Below are positions 43,501-53,586 of a stretch of 64,000 nucleotides of DNA, piece after piece. A program made the translations under genes and the position numbers. The DNA is from an uncultured Aquimarina sp. (GTDB taxonomy: Bacteria; Bacteroidota; Bacteroidia; Flavobacteriales; Flavobacteriaceae), in the NCBI GenBank assembly GCA_947498935.1, contig CANMMM010000001.1, forward strand, positions 186,001 to 250,000. The letters run 5' to 3'. A model generated the notes under the pieces. The model was not told the origin of the DNA and made no database searches. It saw only the letters and a list, made by a program, of their open reading frames with translations. Position 1 is the stretch's first letter. Every line of letters begins with the position of its first letter.

Positions 43501-46500
43501 TAGCTGAAGCTGCATTTTGGGTTACCCGCAATGGCACTTCTATCTGATAGAAGTTATTCGTAAAATCATTTCCCATACGAATAAACCCTACTAAATCCCC
43601 ATCTTGCAAGTCATTTCTTCCTTCTATATTCCTAGCATGCATAAAGAGCTCTAAATTCTCATACTGACGCATATCTACATTCAGGTTTTTATACACCCCT
43701 CTGGCATCTCCCTCCTTAAGATCTTGCACTGACAATGCCAGTGACCGTTCATCTTCTCGGATCGTTGAGTTGTTATTGATCAATGATTCTCGAATCACTC
43801 CTGGAGGTGTTACATACCCTTGTGTTTCCTCGACACTCACCGAGGTAACTAACACATCTGACCCATCAGTATTCAAACCATGCGTTAATGTATTGGTTGT
43901 ATTATCCGCTACCACATACCGTCTGTAATCACCTCTTACCAAATCCATCGTAGCAAAACGAAGCAGTACTGGCTGATCAAAATCTGTGACAATCATTCGC
44001 ATAAATCGAATAGATCTAAAATCCGTCGGATCTATGTTAAACGATGCCGTGGGCGCATAAATCGGTACTTTAAATCGAATCCAACGCGATCTTCTAACGA
44101 CTCCGTTCAACACCGTAGCTTCTCCATCAATCACATCAGACACAAAGCCTGTATCCCCATCGTTTCCTACTCCCATATTAGGGAATATTGGGATTTCGTA
44201 TTGATGATAACTATTGATGGTATTCATCGTATTATCTCTATTCACATCCTCTGCTGTAGGAAAGGTGGTATTCCCTCGATCATCATTGGTTACATCTGTA
44301 GGAGAGTTTCCTTCGATACCATTGTAATTTTTATATCGATCCACTATAGAACCTGTAGCTTGTAAATAGAACTGATAATCATCTGCTGCTGGATCCGCTA
44401 AATTGATATAATTACGATAGGTATCTATTGTTTTTTCTTCGGTATTCACTAACCCATCATACCCTGCATCTTGATTCACTCTAGCCTGCCCCTCTGTATC
44501 AAAGGCATAAATCAAGGATTGATTAACAGGCACTTTTCCAAAATCAGTACGCAACACATCTTCTGATCCTGCATCTTCTGGCAGTCCGTTTTCATATTGC
44601 TTTCTCCCATCTTTTAATACATCTTCACTTATATTCCCTAAGTTAAACATAATTTTCCCACTCGTGGCATTGGTCAATGCTCCATTACCATCTTGAGCAT
44701 CTTCAAAAGGATCCATCATCCAGAATTCGATAAACTCTACATTGGATTGCTCGAAATTAGTAGAAGTGATTTGTCGCATAATTCCTCCGAAATTACTCTT
44801 AGGGTCTGCAAAGTTTTTTACGGTTGTGCTTCCTGCATCAGGCTCAATCTCTGTACTAAAATTATACGGCCCACGCTCTGTAGGATCGTACATCACATCA
44901 AATGGAAACAACGCTAGTGTTTGCCCTTGCACAATATCTGTATCTGGAAAAATCTCTCTACTAAACACTCGTCTTGCACTGTTGGAAGCTATATCCTCGT
45001 CAGTGATTCCACTTGGTCTACTATTGCTATAAAAAATAGGATCGATAGAATACCAAGACATTTTTGCTCTCCTATACCCAGAAGCTACTCCTTCTGCAAA
45101 GTTTTGGCTTGTAGATCCTCTAGGTGTTCCGAATCCGATTGGTACACTCGACAACTCCCATGTAAGCGGAGTACTGACATCGATCGTAGTTTGTGCTCCC
45201 TCGAAATCATCTATGTACGTAGTTACTTTTCCATCAAAATCCGCCCTGCTTGGTGCTCCTGCGATTAGGTAGGCTCCTTCTGCACGTACTGAGACATTCG
45301 AAGGCACATCGGTATCTATATTAGGAAGCTTATTGACCATTCTGGTTAAAAACGGTACTTCTGTAGCATAATTTACATTCAACCCTAATACTGTATTATT
45401 AATAGGCTCGAAATTATAACTCGATTTTTGAGTTATAGGACGCTCTTTTAGATTTAAAAAGGTTCCTCCTAAGATAAAATCATCGCTAAACTTATGCTCT
45501 ACATCCACTCCTATAAAACGTTTGGTTTGCTGCCCGAACACTGCATTGTTTTCTGTAGATACTTGAATAGGAGTGTTAGATGCTAGTAGTGCCTCATCTA
45601 TAATATTTACACGTCCTAGCTGATAATTTACGGTATAGTCCACTCCTTCTTGTAGTGTTCTACCTCCTGCTGTTACTGTTACCGATCCTTGTGGTACATT
45701 AAATGCTCCTAATGGAATTCCATCTTGCCCAGAAGATTTATAACGTCCTCTTAATTGAAAAAACTTATTCTCAGCAGCTTCTTGTTCCGCTACAATCTTG
45801 GTTTTGGTATAGAGCTCTCTGAATACATATCTACTTTGATTGGCATTATAAGTCAGCGGATCGTTATAATCGTTAGGATTTGTAGTTCCATCATTATCTA
45901 GTTTATTAAATAAAAACTGCCCAAAGGGTTCTGCGGAAGTAAAGATCACCCATCCATTTTCTGTATCTACTGTGATACCTGGTACAAAATCAAAAAATCC
46001 GTCTCCGACACCATCTGCCCCTTTTACTGGGTCATTATTAGGATTCAACCGATCCATATTAAAGACACTGAGTAGTCGGGTACGCTCTACGTCATCTGGC
46101 AATCCCAGCCCTCCTTCTTCTGCTTGTGTAATAAAGTTCACTGGCGATGGATTGGCATACACAATATTTAGCTTAAAATCACTTGGATTGAGTCTAAACG
46201 CTCCTGTACTATAGATGTTTTTCATCATCAGATCCCAGATAGGTTCTGTAACATTGGTAATAGGACTTTTTAGCATTTTTACCACCAAACTTTGGCTTTC
46301 TCCTACTGTTACATCTGTAGGCGTCGTATCTCCTACTGTGGCATCTACCCCATCATTAGCAAATTCTCCTACCTGAAACACACGCCCTCCTTGTGTATAT
46401 TGGAAGGCCACTGCTAACACCTCGTCATTATTAAGGCGTTGGTTTAAGGAGATATATCCTAGCTGAGGATTTAATTTATATTCATTAGCACTCAGTTGTC

Positions 46501-47794
46501 GTGCATTTTCCAAGACCGCATAATCCACTCCTTCATTAAAGGAGGCCGCGGGTCCTATCAATCCTTGTTGTAGGGTTGCGATCTGACGTATCGCAGGGGT
46601 CAGTGGTCCTGCTCCACTAATTGTTCTTGGGTTTAGCGTATTGTTTTCGTTGTCTGGAAATGCACCTGCCGCACTTCTAAACATATTGGCTGGCAAACCT
46701 GTGTTTCCTACTACTGGTGACTCTCCTAAATCCTGAAATGCTACAATATTACGTGCATCTGTAAGGGTTTGTGCACTGGTTGCTCGATTGGTCAACCACA
46801 CCTCGATACGGGTGATCTGTATATTATTATTAATAAACGGATAATTGGCCAATGCCTCATCATAATTATCTCTAAAAAAATGTGCTAAGAAGAAGTGTCG
46901 ATTGTCATCGTAGTTCAGTGCTTCGATCTTAAAGTCTTCTACAGTACCTCCGCCTTCTACATTTACAGATCTAGTTTCTGATTGCTGTTCTGAAAACACT
47001 GTAGTAATACTAGTGCGCCCAAACTGTAATCCCAATTTAGCTCCAAAGAGGCTTTGTGACCCTTGGATCAATGAGTTATTAATAGGCATGGTTACATTAC
47101 CAATTTCTATACTACGGATGATATCATCTTCTGTAGGCGTATATTCTAATTTTATCTGATCCTGAAAATCAAAGGTTGCTTCTGTATCGTAATTAGCGAT
47201 GATTTGTAATCGTGTTCCTATTTTACCTAGGAGGCTTAAACTGATTCGTTGATCAAAATCAAAGGTGAAATTGGTTCGGTTTCTGGGCGAAAATGCAGGG
47301 TTATCTTGCTTGGTAAACAACACTCCTAGATCCATCTCTACAGATCCTTGTGGTATGATTTCGATTTCGCTTCCTCCAAAAATATCACTAAAGAACTTAG
47401 AATTTACATAAAATACTGGCAGGAGGTCTTTTCGTTTTTCTTCGCTACCATCTGCTTTTCCACTAAAGGCACTAATTTTATCTTTGAAATAGCTTTTTTG
47501 TTGCTCTTGTGCTACCAGTGCTTCAAACTCTTTGGGGGTAAGAAACAGTGGATATTTGATATTAAAATCCCCTAATAACTCGCGGTAGATATACCGATTC
47601 GTTACGGGATCGTATTCATACTTGGCTTCTATACTATTAGGCGAAGGCAATGTAAGTTCCCCTAGCGAATAGGTAGTACTTGTAGAATCTCTGACTGTTT
47701 GGTTTTGCTGACCATAGACTGCACTTCCCAATAGTACAATGCTACAAACTAGTTTTCTTACAAAATTAAAATGAAATAAATGTGATGAGCTCAA
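40535..47794 (-). CDS. sprA: Gliding motility/type IX secretion outer membrane protein SprA (Sov)
   Basis: 2419 residues, the largest gene here, with an N-terminal signal (KLVCSIVLLGSAVYG, cleavage near GQQN). SprA is the 36-strand outer-membrane translocon of the type IX secretion system in flavobacteria, exporting adhesins and enzymes with CTD signals. Recognised from size, the start motif SPNSIEAKYEYDPVTNRYIY, repeated ISLSLLGKIGTRLQIIANYD-like strands, and synteny with ruvA-maeB upstream and gcvH downstream. The barrel ends in FTLRYNFGN. A Lys/Arg-rich insert (about residues 1912-1965; KKSKKTATKKGKQTKVAAGK) interrupts the C-terminal strands. PorG and PorP/SprF homologues in this window belong to the same system. 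It starts 5 nt after ruvA stops. Confidence 0.95.
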   Translation of the reverse strand: MSSSHLFHFNFVRKLVCSIVLLGSAVYGQQNQTVRDSTSTTYSLGELTLPSPNSIEAKYEYDPVTNRYIYRELLGDFNIKYPLFLTPKEFEALVAQEQQKSYFKDKISAFSGKADGSEEKRKDLLPVFYVNSKFFSDIFGGSEIEIIPQGSVEMDLGVLFTKQDNPAFSPRNRTNFTFDFDQRISLSLLGKIGTRLQIIANYDTEATFDFQDQIKLEYTPTEDDIIRSIEIGNVTMPINNSLIQGSQSLFGAKLGLQFGRTSITTVFSEQQSETRSVNVEGGGTVEDFKIEALNYDDNRHFFLAHFFRDNYDEALANYPFINNNIQITRIEVWLTNRATSAQTLTDARNIVAFQDLGESPVVGNTGLPANMFRSAAGAFPDNENNTLNPRTISGAGPLTPAIRQIATLQQGLIGPAASFNEGVDYAVLENARQLSANEYKLNPQLGYISLNQRLNNDEVLAVAFQYTQGGRVFQVGEFANDGVDATVGDTTPTDVTVGESQSLVVKMLKSPITNVTEPIWDLMMKNIYSTGAFRLNPSDFKLNIVYANPSPVNFITQAEEGGLGLPDDVERTRLLSVFNMDRLNPNNDPVKGADGVGDGFFDFVPGITVDTENGWVIFTSAEPFGQFLFNKLDNDGTTNPNDYNDPLTYNANQSRYVFRELYTKTKIVAEQEAAENKFFQLRGRYKSSGQDGIPLGAFNVPQGSVTVTAGGRTLQEGVDYTVNYQLGRVNIIDEALLASNTPIQVSTENNAVFGQQTKRFIGVDVEHKFSDDFILGGTFLNLKERPITQKSSYNFEPINNTVLGLNVNYATEVPFLTRMVNKLPNIDTDVPSNVSVRAEGAYLIAGAPSRADFDGKVTTYIDDFEGAQTTIDVSTPLTWELSSVPIGFGTPRGSTSQNFAEGVASGYRRAKMSWYSIDPIFYSNSRPSGITDEDIASNSARRVFSREIFPDTDIVQGQTLALFPFDVMYDPTERGPYNFSTEIEPDAGSTTVKNFADPKSNFGGIMRQITSTNFEQSNVEFIEFWMMDPFEDAQDGNGALTNATSGKIMFNLGNISEDVLKDGRKQYENGLPEDAGSEDVLRTDFGKVPVNQSLIYAFDTEGQARVNQDAGYDGLVNTEEKTIDTYRNYINLADPAADDYQFYLQATGSIVDRYKNYNGIEGNSPTDVTNDDRGNTTFPTAEDVNRDNTMNTINSYHQYEIPIFPNMGVGNDGDTGFVSDVIDGEATVLNGVVRRSRWIRFKVPIYAPTASFNIDPTDFRSIRFMRMIVTDFDQPVLLRFATMDLVRGDYRRYVVADNTTNTLTHGLNTDGSDVLVTSVSVEETQGYVTPPGVIRESLINNNSTIREDERSLALSVQDLKEGDARGVYKNLNVDMRQYENLELFMHARNIEGRNDLQDGDLVGFIRMGNDFTNNFYQIEVPLRVTQNAASATGPNVVWPEDNRLNFPLSLLQQIKTKALGSSNSSVSDLVFYNQDGEQIDPNTAGLNKALGTFRVGIIGNPNFGDVEVMMVGVKNNSTVDRSGTVWFNEMRLSDLTNRNGWAVVGSMDANVADFATFSASGRVSTIGFGGIEQGPNERSNEDIKQYDFTTNVNVGQLLPKKWGLQIPFNYTRGEESITPQYDPEFLDIELQDRLDNETDPQRKEAIKRQSIDYTKRQSFNVIGLRKERTGDKKPMPYDVENFSFSGTYNQTDHRDFIIEKSQDQTVRLGGTYDFSFQPKEVQPLKKVKFLGKSKYFDLLKDFNINLLPTNISVSSNINRQFNEQVFRDITLAPGSINTPLTQRNFLFDWQYGINYNLTKSLNFSFTSANNRIVKNFIDDEGNILDSVGVWSGIFDVGDPNTHNQQLQVNYEIPINKIPLFKFMRATYGYTADFQWTKGSEALKNIEGIPDLGNTVQNANVHTLNGALDMNALYKYVGLTKRRPGRGKSKKSKKTATKKGKQTKVAAGKKPKRRSRKLTTGDKVFNSVVGLVTAVKKVNVNYQQDNGIFLPGYVREPGFVGTLKPTVGFTFGSQAEIRDIAARNGWLTLYQEFNQQYREVEGRQLTMQASVKLMKGLQIDLSANRNFSETYTENYRVNIDELTNQIAPDNPYTSLTPNVFGNYTISTGLFNKPFSRSDQFTSRTFDNFKANRVAIARRLALARGLNPNIDTDNDGFPDGLGGTNQAVLLPAFLAAYTGQSPDKVKTGAFRNIPIPNWDIKYTGLMNIKWFKKRFKRFSMAHGYRANYTINQFQSNLDFDINNPNELDQGGNFKNPELYANVNLTEQFSPLIRLDMEMKNSVKIVGEWKKDRALSLSFDNNLLTEIRGNEYILGLGYRIQDLTFVTKIAGKKTTLKSDLNFRADLSLRQNETVIRYLDIDDTQVTAGQDIYGIKFTTDYALSKNLTALVFYDHTFSQYSISTAFPQTTIRGGFTLRYNFGN

Positions 47795-47799
47795 TCCTA

Positions 47800-48381
47800 T
47801 TATAATTTTTTTAATGCTTGTTTGATAATATTTTCTACGGTCTCATCGGGGCTTTGTTTGAGAATTCCGCTAATAACTTTGTCGGCTAGTTTTCTGTTAA
47901 ACCCTAAGGTTTCTAGTGCTGATAACGCTTCATCTTTGTTTGTATTGCCTTGCGCAACAGAAACTTCATCCATATCATACACCTTTAGGATTTTATCTTT
48001 TAGGTCTATAATGACACGCTGTGCTGTTTTTGCTCCGATACCTTTTACCGACTGTATGGTCGCTACATCACTCCCCGCAATTGCTTCTTTGATTTGTTCT
48101 GGATTTAAAGAAGACAGCATCGTTCTAGCTGTATTAGCACCAATACCCGATACTGAAATCAAAAGTCGAAAGATTTCTCGTTCTAATTTTTGCTTAAAGC
48201 CATACAGGGTATGCGCATCTTCTCTAACTTGTAAATGTGTGTATAATTGAATGGATTCTTGTTCTGCTATCGCCCCATAGGTATGTAACGAAATCTGAAG
48301 TATGTACCCTACTCCATTACAGTCTATCACTACATCTGTAGGATTTTTTTCTACCAACTTCCCTTTGATCTGTGTAATCAT
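47800..48381 (-). CDS. ruvA: Holliday junction branch migration protein RuvA
   Basis: 193 residues. Binds Holliday junctions as a tetramer and directs RuvB. Domain I starts MITQIKGKLVEKNPTDVVID; domain II has the two HhH motifs RLLISVSGIGANTARTMLSS and TIQSVKGIGAKTAQRVIIDL; domain III ends DEALSALETLGFNRKLADKV. Followed after 5 nt by sprA. Its partner ruvB is at 53.6-54.6 kb on the same strand, not adjacent. Confidence 0.96.
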   Translation of the reverse strand: MITQIKGKLVEKNPTDVVIDCNGVGYILQISLHTYGAIAEQESIQLYTHLQVREDAHTLYGFKQKLEREIFRLLISVSGIGANTARTMLSSLNPEQIKEAIAGSDVATIQSVKGIGAKTAQRVIIDLKDKILKVYDMDEVSVAQGNTNKDEALSALETLGFNRKLADKVISGILKQSPDETVENIIKQALKKL

Positions 48382-48573
48382 CTATCTTTTTCGATGTTAT
48401 GCAATCAAATGTACTAAAATTATCCTACATACATCATCAAAAAGCAAAAGCCAAGTCGTAGTTTACTTGCTCATACTGTTAAAATTTAATGTGCTTTAAC
48501 GAAATCCTTTGAATTCATTACTTCAACTTACTGATTGGCTCTACTTTTTCTTAAAACTGGCAACTTACTTACT

Positions 48574-48674
48574 GCGTTAGGGATAGCAGTGGAAATCCCA
48601 CAGCCCGACCTTAGGAGGTGCGAGGAATTGGAACGGATAGCCCGGCCCCCGACCTAAGAAGGGGGAAACGCCCT
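48574..48674 (+). repeat. R2 repeat, copy 4 (long form)
   Basis: 101 nt, plus strand, in the 385-bp gap between ruvA and the end of maeB. The closing stem and first hairpin are as in other copies; the last hairpin is enlarged to ccccc ... ggggg with a 10-nt loop (gacctaagaa). This length change with conserved pairing supports an RNA or DNA hairpin. Confidence 0.75.
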
Positions 48675-48707
48675 CATCACCTTTATCCAACATTGCCCCA
48701 TAACCAT

Positions 48708-48747
48708 AAAAAAAGGATGGTCATATGATTACAACCATCCTTTTTTA
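48708..48747. terminator. Terminator of maeB (bidirectional)
   Basis: Stem aaaaaaaggatggt / accatcctttttt with an 11-nt loop; A-rich on one side and T-rich on the other. It ends 20 nt before the maeB stop codon and would also stop transcription through R2 copy 4 from the left. Confidence 0.85.
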
Positions 48748-48766
48748 TACGGTAAGAATACTATGA

Positions 48767-51082
48767 CTAGCGCAATTCTTCTGCGATCATTGCATAATTT
48801 TCTTTTTCTCGTTTTTCTTTTTCTTGTGCATCGATTACTGCTACCGCAGCCACATTAACCATTTCGGCTACACTGGCTCCAAGCTGTAGAATATGCACTG
48901 GTTTTTTCATCCCCATCATAATCGGTCCTATCGACTCGTAATTATTAAGTTCCTTTAGTAATTTATAGGTACTATTAGCCGACACAAGATTCGGAAACAC
49001 CAAGGTGTTTACCTTATGCCCATTGAGCTTAGAGAACGGGAAATTATCTTTGCGCATTTCTTTATTCAGCGCAAAATCCATTTGCAATTCCCCATCGACA
49101 ATCAGGCTCGGATAGTATCGATGTAGGTAAGAAACAGCGTCTTTTACCTTCGTAGCCTCTGCATGTTTAGACGACCCAAAATTAGCATATGAAATCATCG
49201 CCACTACTGGATTCAACCCAAACATCTCCACGGTTCTGGCTGTCATTTGTGCAATTTTAGCCAATTCCTTAGAGGTAGGCTCTATATTGATGGATGTATC
49301 ACTGATGAATAGTGGCCCTTTATCTGTCATCATTACATTCATCGTCGCTACTCGTGTTGCTCCCTTGGCCATACCTATAAGATCTAGCATAGGCCTGAGC
49401 ACTGTCGGATAGCTACGAGAATACCCTGACAATAATGCATCTGCATCTCCTGAATTGACCATCATAGCAGCAAAGTAATTGCGCTCGCGCATGAGGCGCT
49501 GTGCTTCGTAGAATGTGATCCCTTTTCGAGCATTATCTTTCCAGTATTTTTCTGCATATGCATTTTTGCGATCGGTTTCTTCATCAGCTTTTGGATCGAT
49601 AATAGTTACATCGCTCGGATCAAAATCTATTTCTTTCATCAGCTCTAAGATGATGTCTTTTCGTCCTAATAAAATAGGGAATCCAATACCTTCTTCTTTG
49701 ACTGTTTGTGCTGCTTTTAGTACATCTAAGTGATCTCCTTCTGCAAACACCACTCTTTTGGGATTCGTTTTAGCACGATCCATCAATAGACGTACGAGCT
49801 TATTATCAGTACCCATTCGCTCTAGCAATTCGTCTTCGTAACGCTCCCAATCGGTAATAGGCTCGGTAGCTACACCACTCTCCATCGCTGCTTTGGCTAC
49901 TGCTGGCGGCACTTTGGCAATCAATCTAGGATCAAAGGGCTTAGGAATGATATAATCTCTACCAAAATTCAGTCGTGTTGCTCCATAAGCAATATTTACT
50001 TGTTCTGGCACGGGTTCTTTGGCCAATGCGGCTAGCGCTTTTACAGCTGCCATTTTCATTGCTTCATTAATACCTGTGGCACGCACATCTAAGGCTCCTC
50101 TGAATATAAATGGAAATCCTAATACGTTATTTACTTGATTAGGATGATCACTCCTACCCGTAGCCATAATCACATCTTTACGCGCTTGGATGGCTAAGTC
50201 GTATTTGATCTCTGGATCTGGATTGGCCATCGCGAAGACGATAGGATCATTAGCCATGGATTGTAGCATCTCTTGTGTTACTAAATTAGCCATAGACAAT
50301 CCGATAAACACATCTGCATCTTTCATAGCATCTTCGAGTGTATCCAAGTCTAGATCGGTTGCAAATTCTGCTTTTTCTTTGGTCAATGTTTCTCGGTCTT
50401 TTCGGATGACTCCTTTACTATCCGTCATCACGATGTTCTCTGACCTTGCTCCAAAGGCTTTGTACAATCGTGTACATGATACGGCTGCAGCTCCTGCTCC
50501 GCTGACCACGATACGTACATCTTCTATTGATTTTTCTGCCAATTCCAGCGCATTAAGCAACGCAGCAGCAGATATAATAGCTGTACCGTGCTGATCATCA
50601 TGCATCACCGGAATATCCAATTCTTCTTTAAGCCTCCTTTCGATCTCAAAGGCTTCTGGTGCTTTGATATCCTCTAAGTTGATTCCTCCAAAGGTAGGCG
50701 CTATGTTTTTTACGGTTTCGATAAATGCATCGACATCTTTGGTGTCTACTTCGATATCGAATACATCGATATCTGCAAATATCTTAAACAACAAGCCCTT
50801 TCCTTCCATTACAGGCTTAGAAGCTTCTGGACCGATGTCTCCTAAACCAAGTACGGCGGTTCCATTAGAGATCACGGCCACTAAATTTCCTTTGGCGGTA
50901 TATTTATAAGCGTTGGCTGTGTTTTTTTCGATTTCTAAACAGGGCTCTGCAACCCCAGGAGAATATGCGAGTGATAAGTCTCTTTGTGTAGCATACTTCT
51001 TTGTAGGCACTACTTTGATTTTTCCAGGAGTAGGTTTAGCATGATATACTAAAGCCTCTCTTCTTTTGCTTTCTGTACTCAT
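48767..51082 (-). CDS. maeB: NADP-dependent malic enzyme with phosphotransacetylase-like domain
   Basis: 771 residues. Oxidative decarboxylation of malate to pyruvate with NADP. Residues 1-430: malic enzyme (YSPGVAEPCLEIEKNTANAY, VAVISNGTAVLGLGDIGP, HDDQHGTAIISAAAL, the Rossmann VVSGAGAAAVSCTRL and VFAMANPDPEI). From about 440 to the end: a phosphate acetyl/butyryl-transferase-like domain (RVVFAEGDHLDVLKAA, DALLSGYSRSYPTVLRP), which in MaeB is regulatory, binding acetyl-CoA, rather than catalytic. It is upstream of ruvA-sprA on the same strand but separated by a terminator and R2 copy 4, so transcribed separately. Confidence 0.95.
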   Translation of the reverse strand: MSTESKRREALVYHAKPTPGKIKVVPTKKYATQRDLSLAYSPGVAEPCLEIEKNTANAYKYTAKGNLVAVISNGTAVLGLGDIGPEASKPVMEGKGLLFKIFADIDVFDIEVDTKDVDAFIETVKNIAPTFGGINLEDIKAPEAFEIERRLKEELDIPVMHDDQHGTAIISAAALLNALELAEKSIEDVRIVVSGAGAAAVSCTRLYKAFGARSENIVMTDSKGVIRKDRETLTKEKAEFATDLDLDTLEDAMKDADVFIGLSMANLVTQEMLQSMANDPIVFAMANPDPEIKYDLAIQARKDVIMATGRSDHPNQVNNVLGFPFIFRGALDVRATGINEAMKMAAVKALAALAKEPVPEQVNIAYGATRLNFGRDYIIPKPFDPRLIAKVPPAVAKAAMESGVATEPITDWERYEDELLERMGTDNKLVRLLMDRAKTNPKRVVFAEGDHLDVLKAAQTVKEEGIGFPILLGRKDIILELMKEIDFDPSDVTIIDPKADEETDRKNAYAEKYWKDNARKGITFYEAQRLMRERNYFAAMMVNSGDADALLSGYSRSYPTVLRPMLDLIGMAKGATRVATMNVMMTDKGPLFISDTSINIEPTSKELAKIAQMTARTVEMFGLNPVVAMISYANFGSSKHAEATKVKDAVSYLHRYYPSLIVDGELQMDFALNKEMRKDNFPFSKLNGHKVNTLVFPNLVSANSTYKLLKELNNYESIGPIMMGMKKPVHILQLGASVAEMVNVAAVAVIDAQEKEKREKENYAMIAEELR

Positions 51083-51296
51083 ATAGTCTATATCTTTTAT
51101 ATGTAGTGATCACATAGTGCAATCGAGTCTATACAAAGGTACAAGTCTATGCGAGACGCAAAAACGAATGGCTATTTATCTTTAAAAAAATGCAGAAAAC
51201 AAACGAAATCACTCATTTTTAACCAATTCATTGCATTCTTAGCAGTGTTTTTTGCAAATCACAGATAATATTCATAACCTCCAAAAAGACAAGCTA

Positions 51297-52223
51297 TTAT
51301 TCTTCTAAAAAACGAATATTACGTTGTAATCCTGAGAATTTAGTGCGTTTGACTGCCGATTTCCTAAATACTTTAGAAAACACTTCTTGAGTGATCTCTT
51401 CCCATTCTTGCTTGGTCATGGACAGTAGTTCTGGATTGGGATCAAAAAGAGGTTCGTTATGCGATTTGGAGAATCGATTCCACGGACATACATCCTGACA
51501 TACATCACAGCCAAACATCCAATTATCAAACTGCCCCTTAACTGCTGTAGGGATTTCTTCCTTGAGCTCTATTGTAAAATAAGAAATACACTTACTTCCA
51601 TCTACTACATAAGGCGCTACGATGGCTTGCGTAGGACATGCATCAATACAGGCGGTACAACTACCACAATGATCTGTTACAGGCGTATCATATGCTAGTT
51701 CTAGATCGACGATCAGCTCGGCAATAAAATAAAACGAGCCTACTTTCTGCGTAAGTAAATTGCTGTTTTTTCCGATCCATCCCAAACCGCTTTTAGCTGC
51801 CCATGCTTTATCCAGCACGGGAGCGGAATCTACAAAGGCTCTACCCTGCACCTCTCCTATCTGTTCTGTGATAAATTCTTGCAATTGGCGCAACTTGCCT
51901 TTGATCACATGATGGTAATCCTGCCCATACGCATATTTAGAAATTTTAGGCGCTGTGGCATCTTCTTGGGTAGCGCTTGGATAATAATTCAATAATACAG
52001 AAATCACACTCTTAGCTCCATCTACTAATTTGGTAGGATCTAATCGCTTGTCGAAATGATTTTCCATATACGACATCTGCCCGTTCATCTGCTGATTGAG
52101 CCAGTTTTCTAATCGTGGTGCTTCTTCTTCTAGAAAGCCTGCTTTACTGATACCACACGACAGAAAACCAAGTCGTTTTGCTTCCTCTTTAATCCACTGA
52201 GCATATTGTTCTTTTGGTGTCAT
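51297..52223 (-). CDS. queG: Epoxyqueuosine reductase
   Basis: 308 residues. Reduces epoxyqueuosine in tRNA to queuosine; cobalamin-dependent with two [4Fe-4S] clusters. Seen: N-terminal [20 protein letters not shown], the substrate region [20 protein letters not shown] and GKNSNLLT, and cluster motifs [16 protein letters not shown] and [11 protein letters not shown]. It is the short QueG form without the C-terminal HEAT repeats. Ends 74 nt after nothing obvious; it starts 3 nt after the P450 gene stops on the same strand. Confidence 0.95.
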   Translation of the reverse strand: MTPKEQYAQWIKEEAKRLGFLSCGISKAGFLEEEAPRLENWLNQQMNGQMSYMENHFDKRLDPTKLVDGAKSVISVLLNYYPSATQEDATAPKISKYAYGQDYHHVIKGKLRQLQEFITEQIGEVQGRAFVDSAPVLDKAWAAKSGLGWIGKNSNLLTQKVGSFYFIAELIVDLELAYDTPVTDHCGSCTACIDACPTQAIVAPYVVDGSKCISYFTIELKEEIPTAVKGQFDNWMFGCDVCQDVCPWNRFSKSHNEPLFDPNPELLSMTKQEWEEITQEVFSKVFRKSAVKRTKFSGLQRNIRFLEE

Positions 52224-52226
52224 TTC

Positions 52227-53552
52227 TTATCGCTTTTCGAATTGTACGATCGCTTCTAATGGCTGTAGTGTGATCAAAGGCGCAATTCGGATATCCGACA
52301 CCTTAGTATGTATTCGGTACTGCTTAACTAATTTACTGAGCGTCATGATCATTTCATACATCGCAAAATGACTTCCCACACACATTCTCGGCCCTGCTCC
52401 AAACGGAAAATAGTGCTGCATATATGTTTTTTTATATGCAGGATCAAAACGGTCTGGGCAAAAAGCTTCTGGATCTTGCCATGCGCTTGCATTTCTATGC
52501 ATCTCATAGAACGAGATAAGGAATGTTGTTCCTTTGGGTATTTGCATTCCCTCATAGGTATCAGGCTCAATCGCTATTCGATCCGAGAAGTACACCGGCG
52601 GGTACAAACGCATAGCTTCCTCTATACACTGTTTGGTATAGGGTAATGCCGCTAACTGCTCTTGCATAGACAGTGTTTCTGTAGGTAGCGCCATGACTTC
52701 TCGGTATACGCGCTGCTGTATATCTGGATGTTGCGCTAATAATAGTATCGAAAAAGTGAGTGCATTAGAGGTCGTTTCATGCCCTGCTACAAACAGAATT
52801 AAAATCTCATCAATCAATTGTGCATTGCTCATTTTACTGCCATCTTCATACTCCGCTGCTAGCAATAAATCTAGCAGATCATCATAAGACGCTGTATCTT
52901 TTCTACGCGCTATTAGCAATGCTTCGAGCAGGTCACGCGCCTCCTGTTTTAACAGCATTGTTTTTTTGATCTGCCCGCTAAGATACAGCCACCAACGTTT
53001 ATACGGCTGGCGTATTTCTTTGATCAATGTTGTTTGAGCAGTGGCTGTGATTTCTTGTAATCGTGCTATGGTAGTCCCTGTATCGGTATAACTAAATAAG
53101 GATTTGGCCACCACCTGAAATGCTAAATCATTCATCAACGGATATACATCCATAGGGGTATCAACTCGTATATCTACCAATGCCTTATCAATAGCATCTC
53201 GGATTGTAACTGCTAATACATCTAATTTCTTTTTATAAAAAGCAGGTTGGATCAATCGCCGTTGTTGCAACCAATAAGCACCATTCGAAGTCAACAGGCC
53301 ATTACCTATATAACGTGCCAAATCCTTGGATTGCAATGGTGATTTGTAATAGTTTCGATGCTGCTCTTGGAGCATGTGTTTCGCTAACTTAGGATCTCTG
53401 GTAAAAATCACTGACTTCCCAAAACCTATACCCACCCTAAAGGTATCTCCGTATTTTGTAAAGTTTTTGTGATGAAAAGGCAACGGATTCTGTAGAATTT
53501 GTTTTGCATTTTTCAGCACCTTTAAAAAAGAAACTTTCGGAATTTGACGCAT
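52227..53552 (-). CDS. Cytochrome P450
   Basis: 441 residues. Complete P450: I-helix proton relay LFVAGHETTSNALTF, K-helix EAMRLYPPVYF (ExxR), and the heme-ligand Cys391 in FPFGAGPRMCVGSHFAMYE. No membrane anchor, so soluble. The pattern fits class CYP102-like/fatty acid hydroxylases and other bacterial P450s; substrate and redox partner are unknown, and no ferredoxin or reductase gene is adjacent. It lies between ruvB and queG on the same strand, with 3 and 34 nt gaps in the reading direction. I recall similar placement in related genomes. Confidence 0.93.
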   Translation of the reverse strand: MRQIPKVSFLKVLKNAKQILQNPLPFHHKNFTKYGDTFRVGIGFGKSVIFTRDPKLAKHMLQEQHRNYYKSPLQSKDLARYIGNGLLTSNGAYWLQQRRLIQPAFYKKKLDVLAVTIRDAIDKALVDIRVDTPMDVYPLMNDLAFQVVAKSLFSYTDTGTTIARLQEITATAQTTLIKEIRQPYKRWWLYLSGQIKKTMLLKQEARDLLEALLIARRKDTASYDDLLDLLLAAEYEDGSKMSNAQLIDEILILFVAGHETTSNALTFSILLLAQHPDIQQRVYREVMALPTETLSMQEQLAALPYTKQCIEEAMRLYPPVYFSDRIAIEPDTYEGMQIPKGTTFLISFYEMHRNASAWQDPEAFCPDRFDPAYKKTYMQHYFPFGAGPRMCVGSHFAMYEMIMTLSKLVKQYRIHTKVSDIRIAPLITLQPLEAIVQFEKR

Positions 53553-53586
53553 AAACGACCTTACTTATATAAAAACCTGCTTAATA

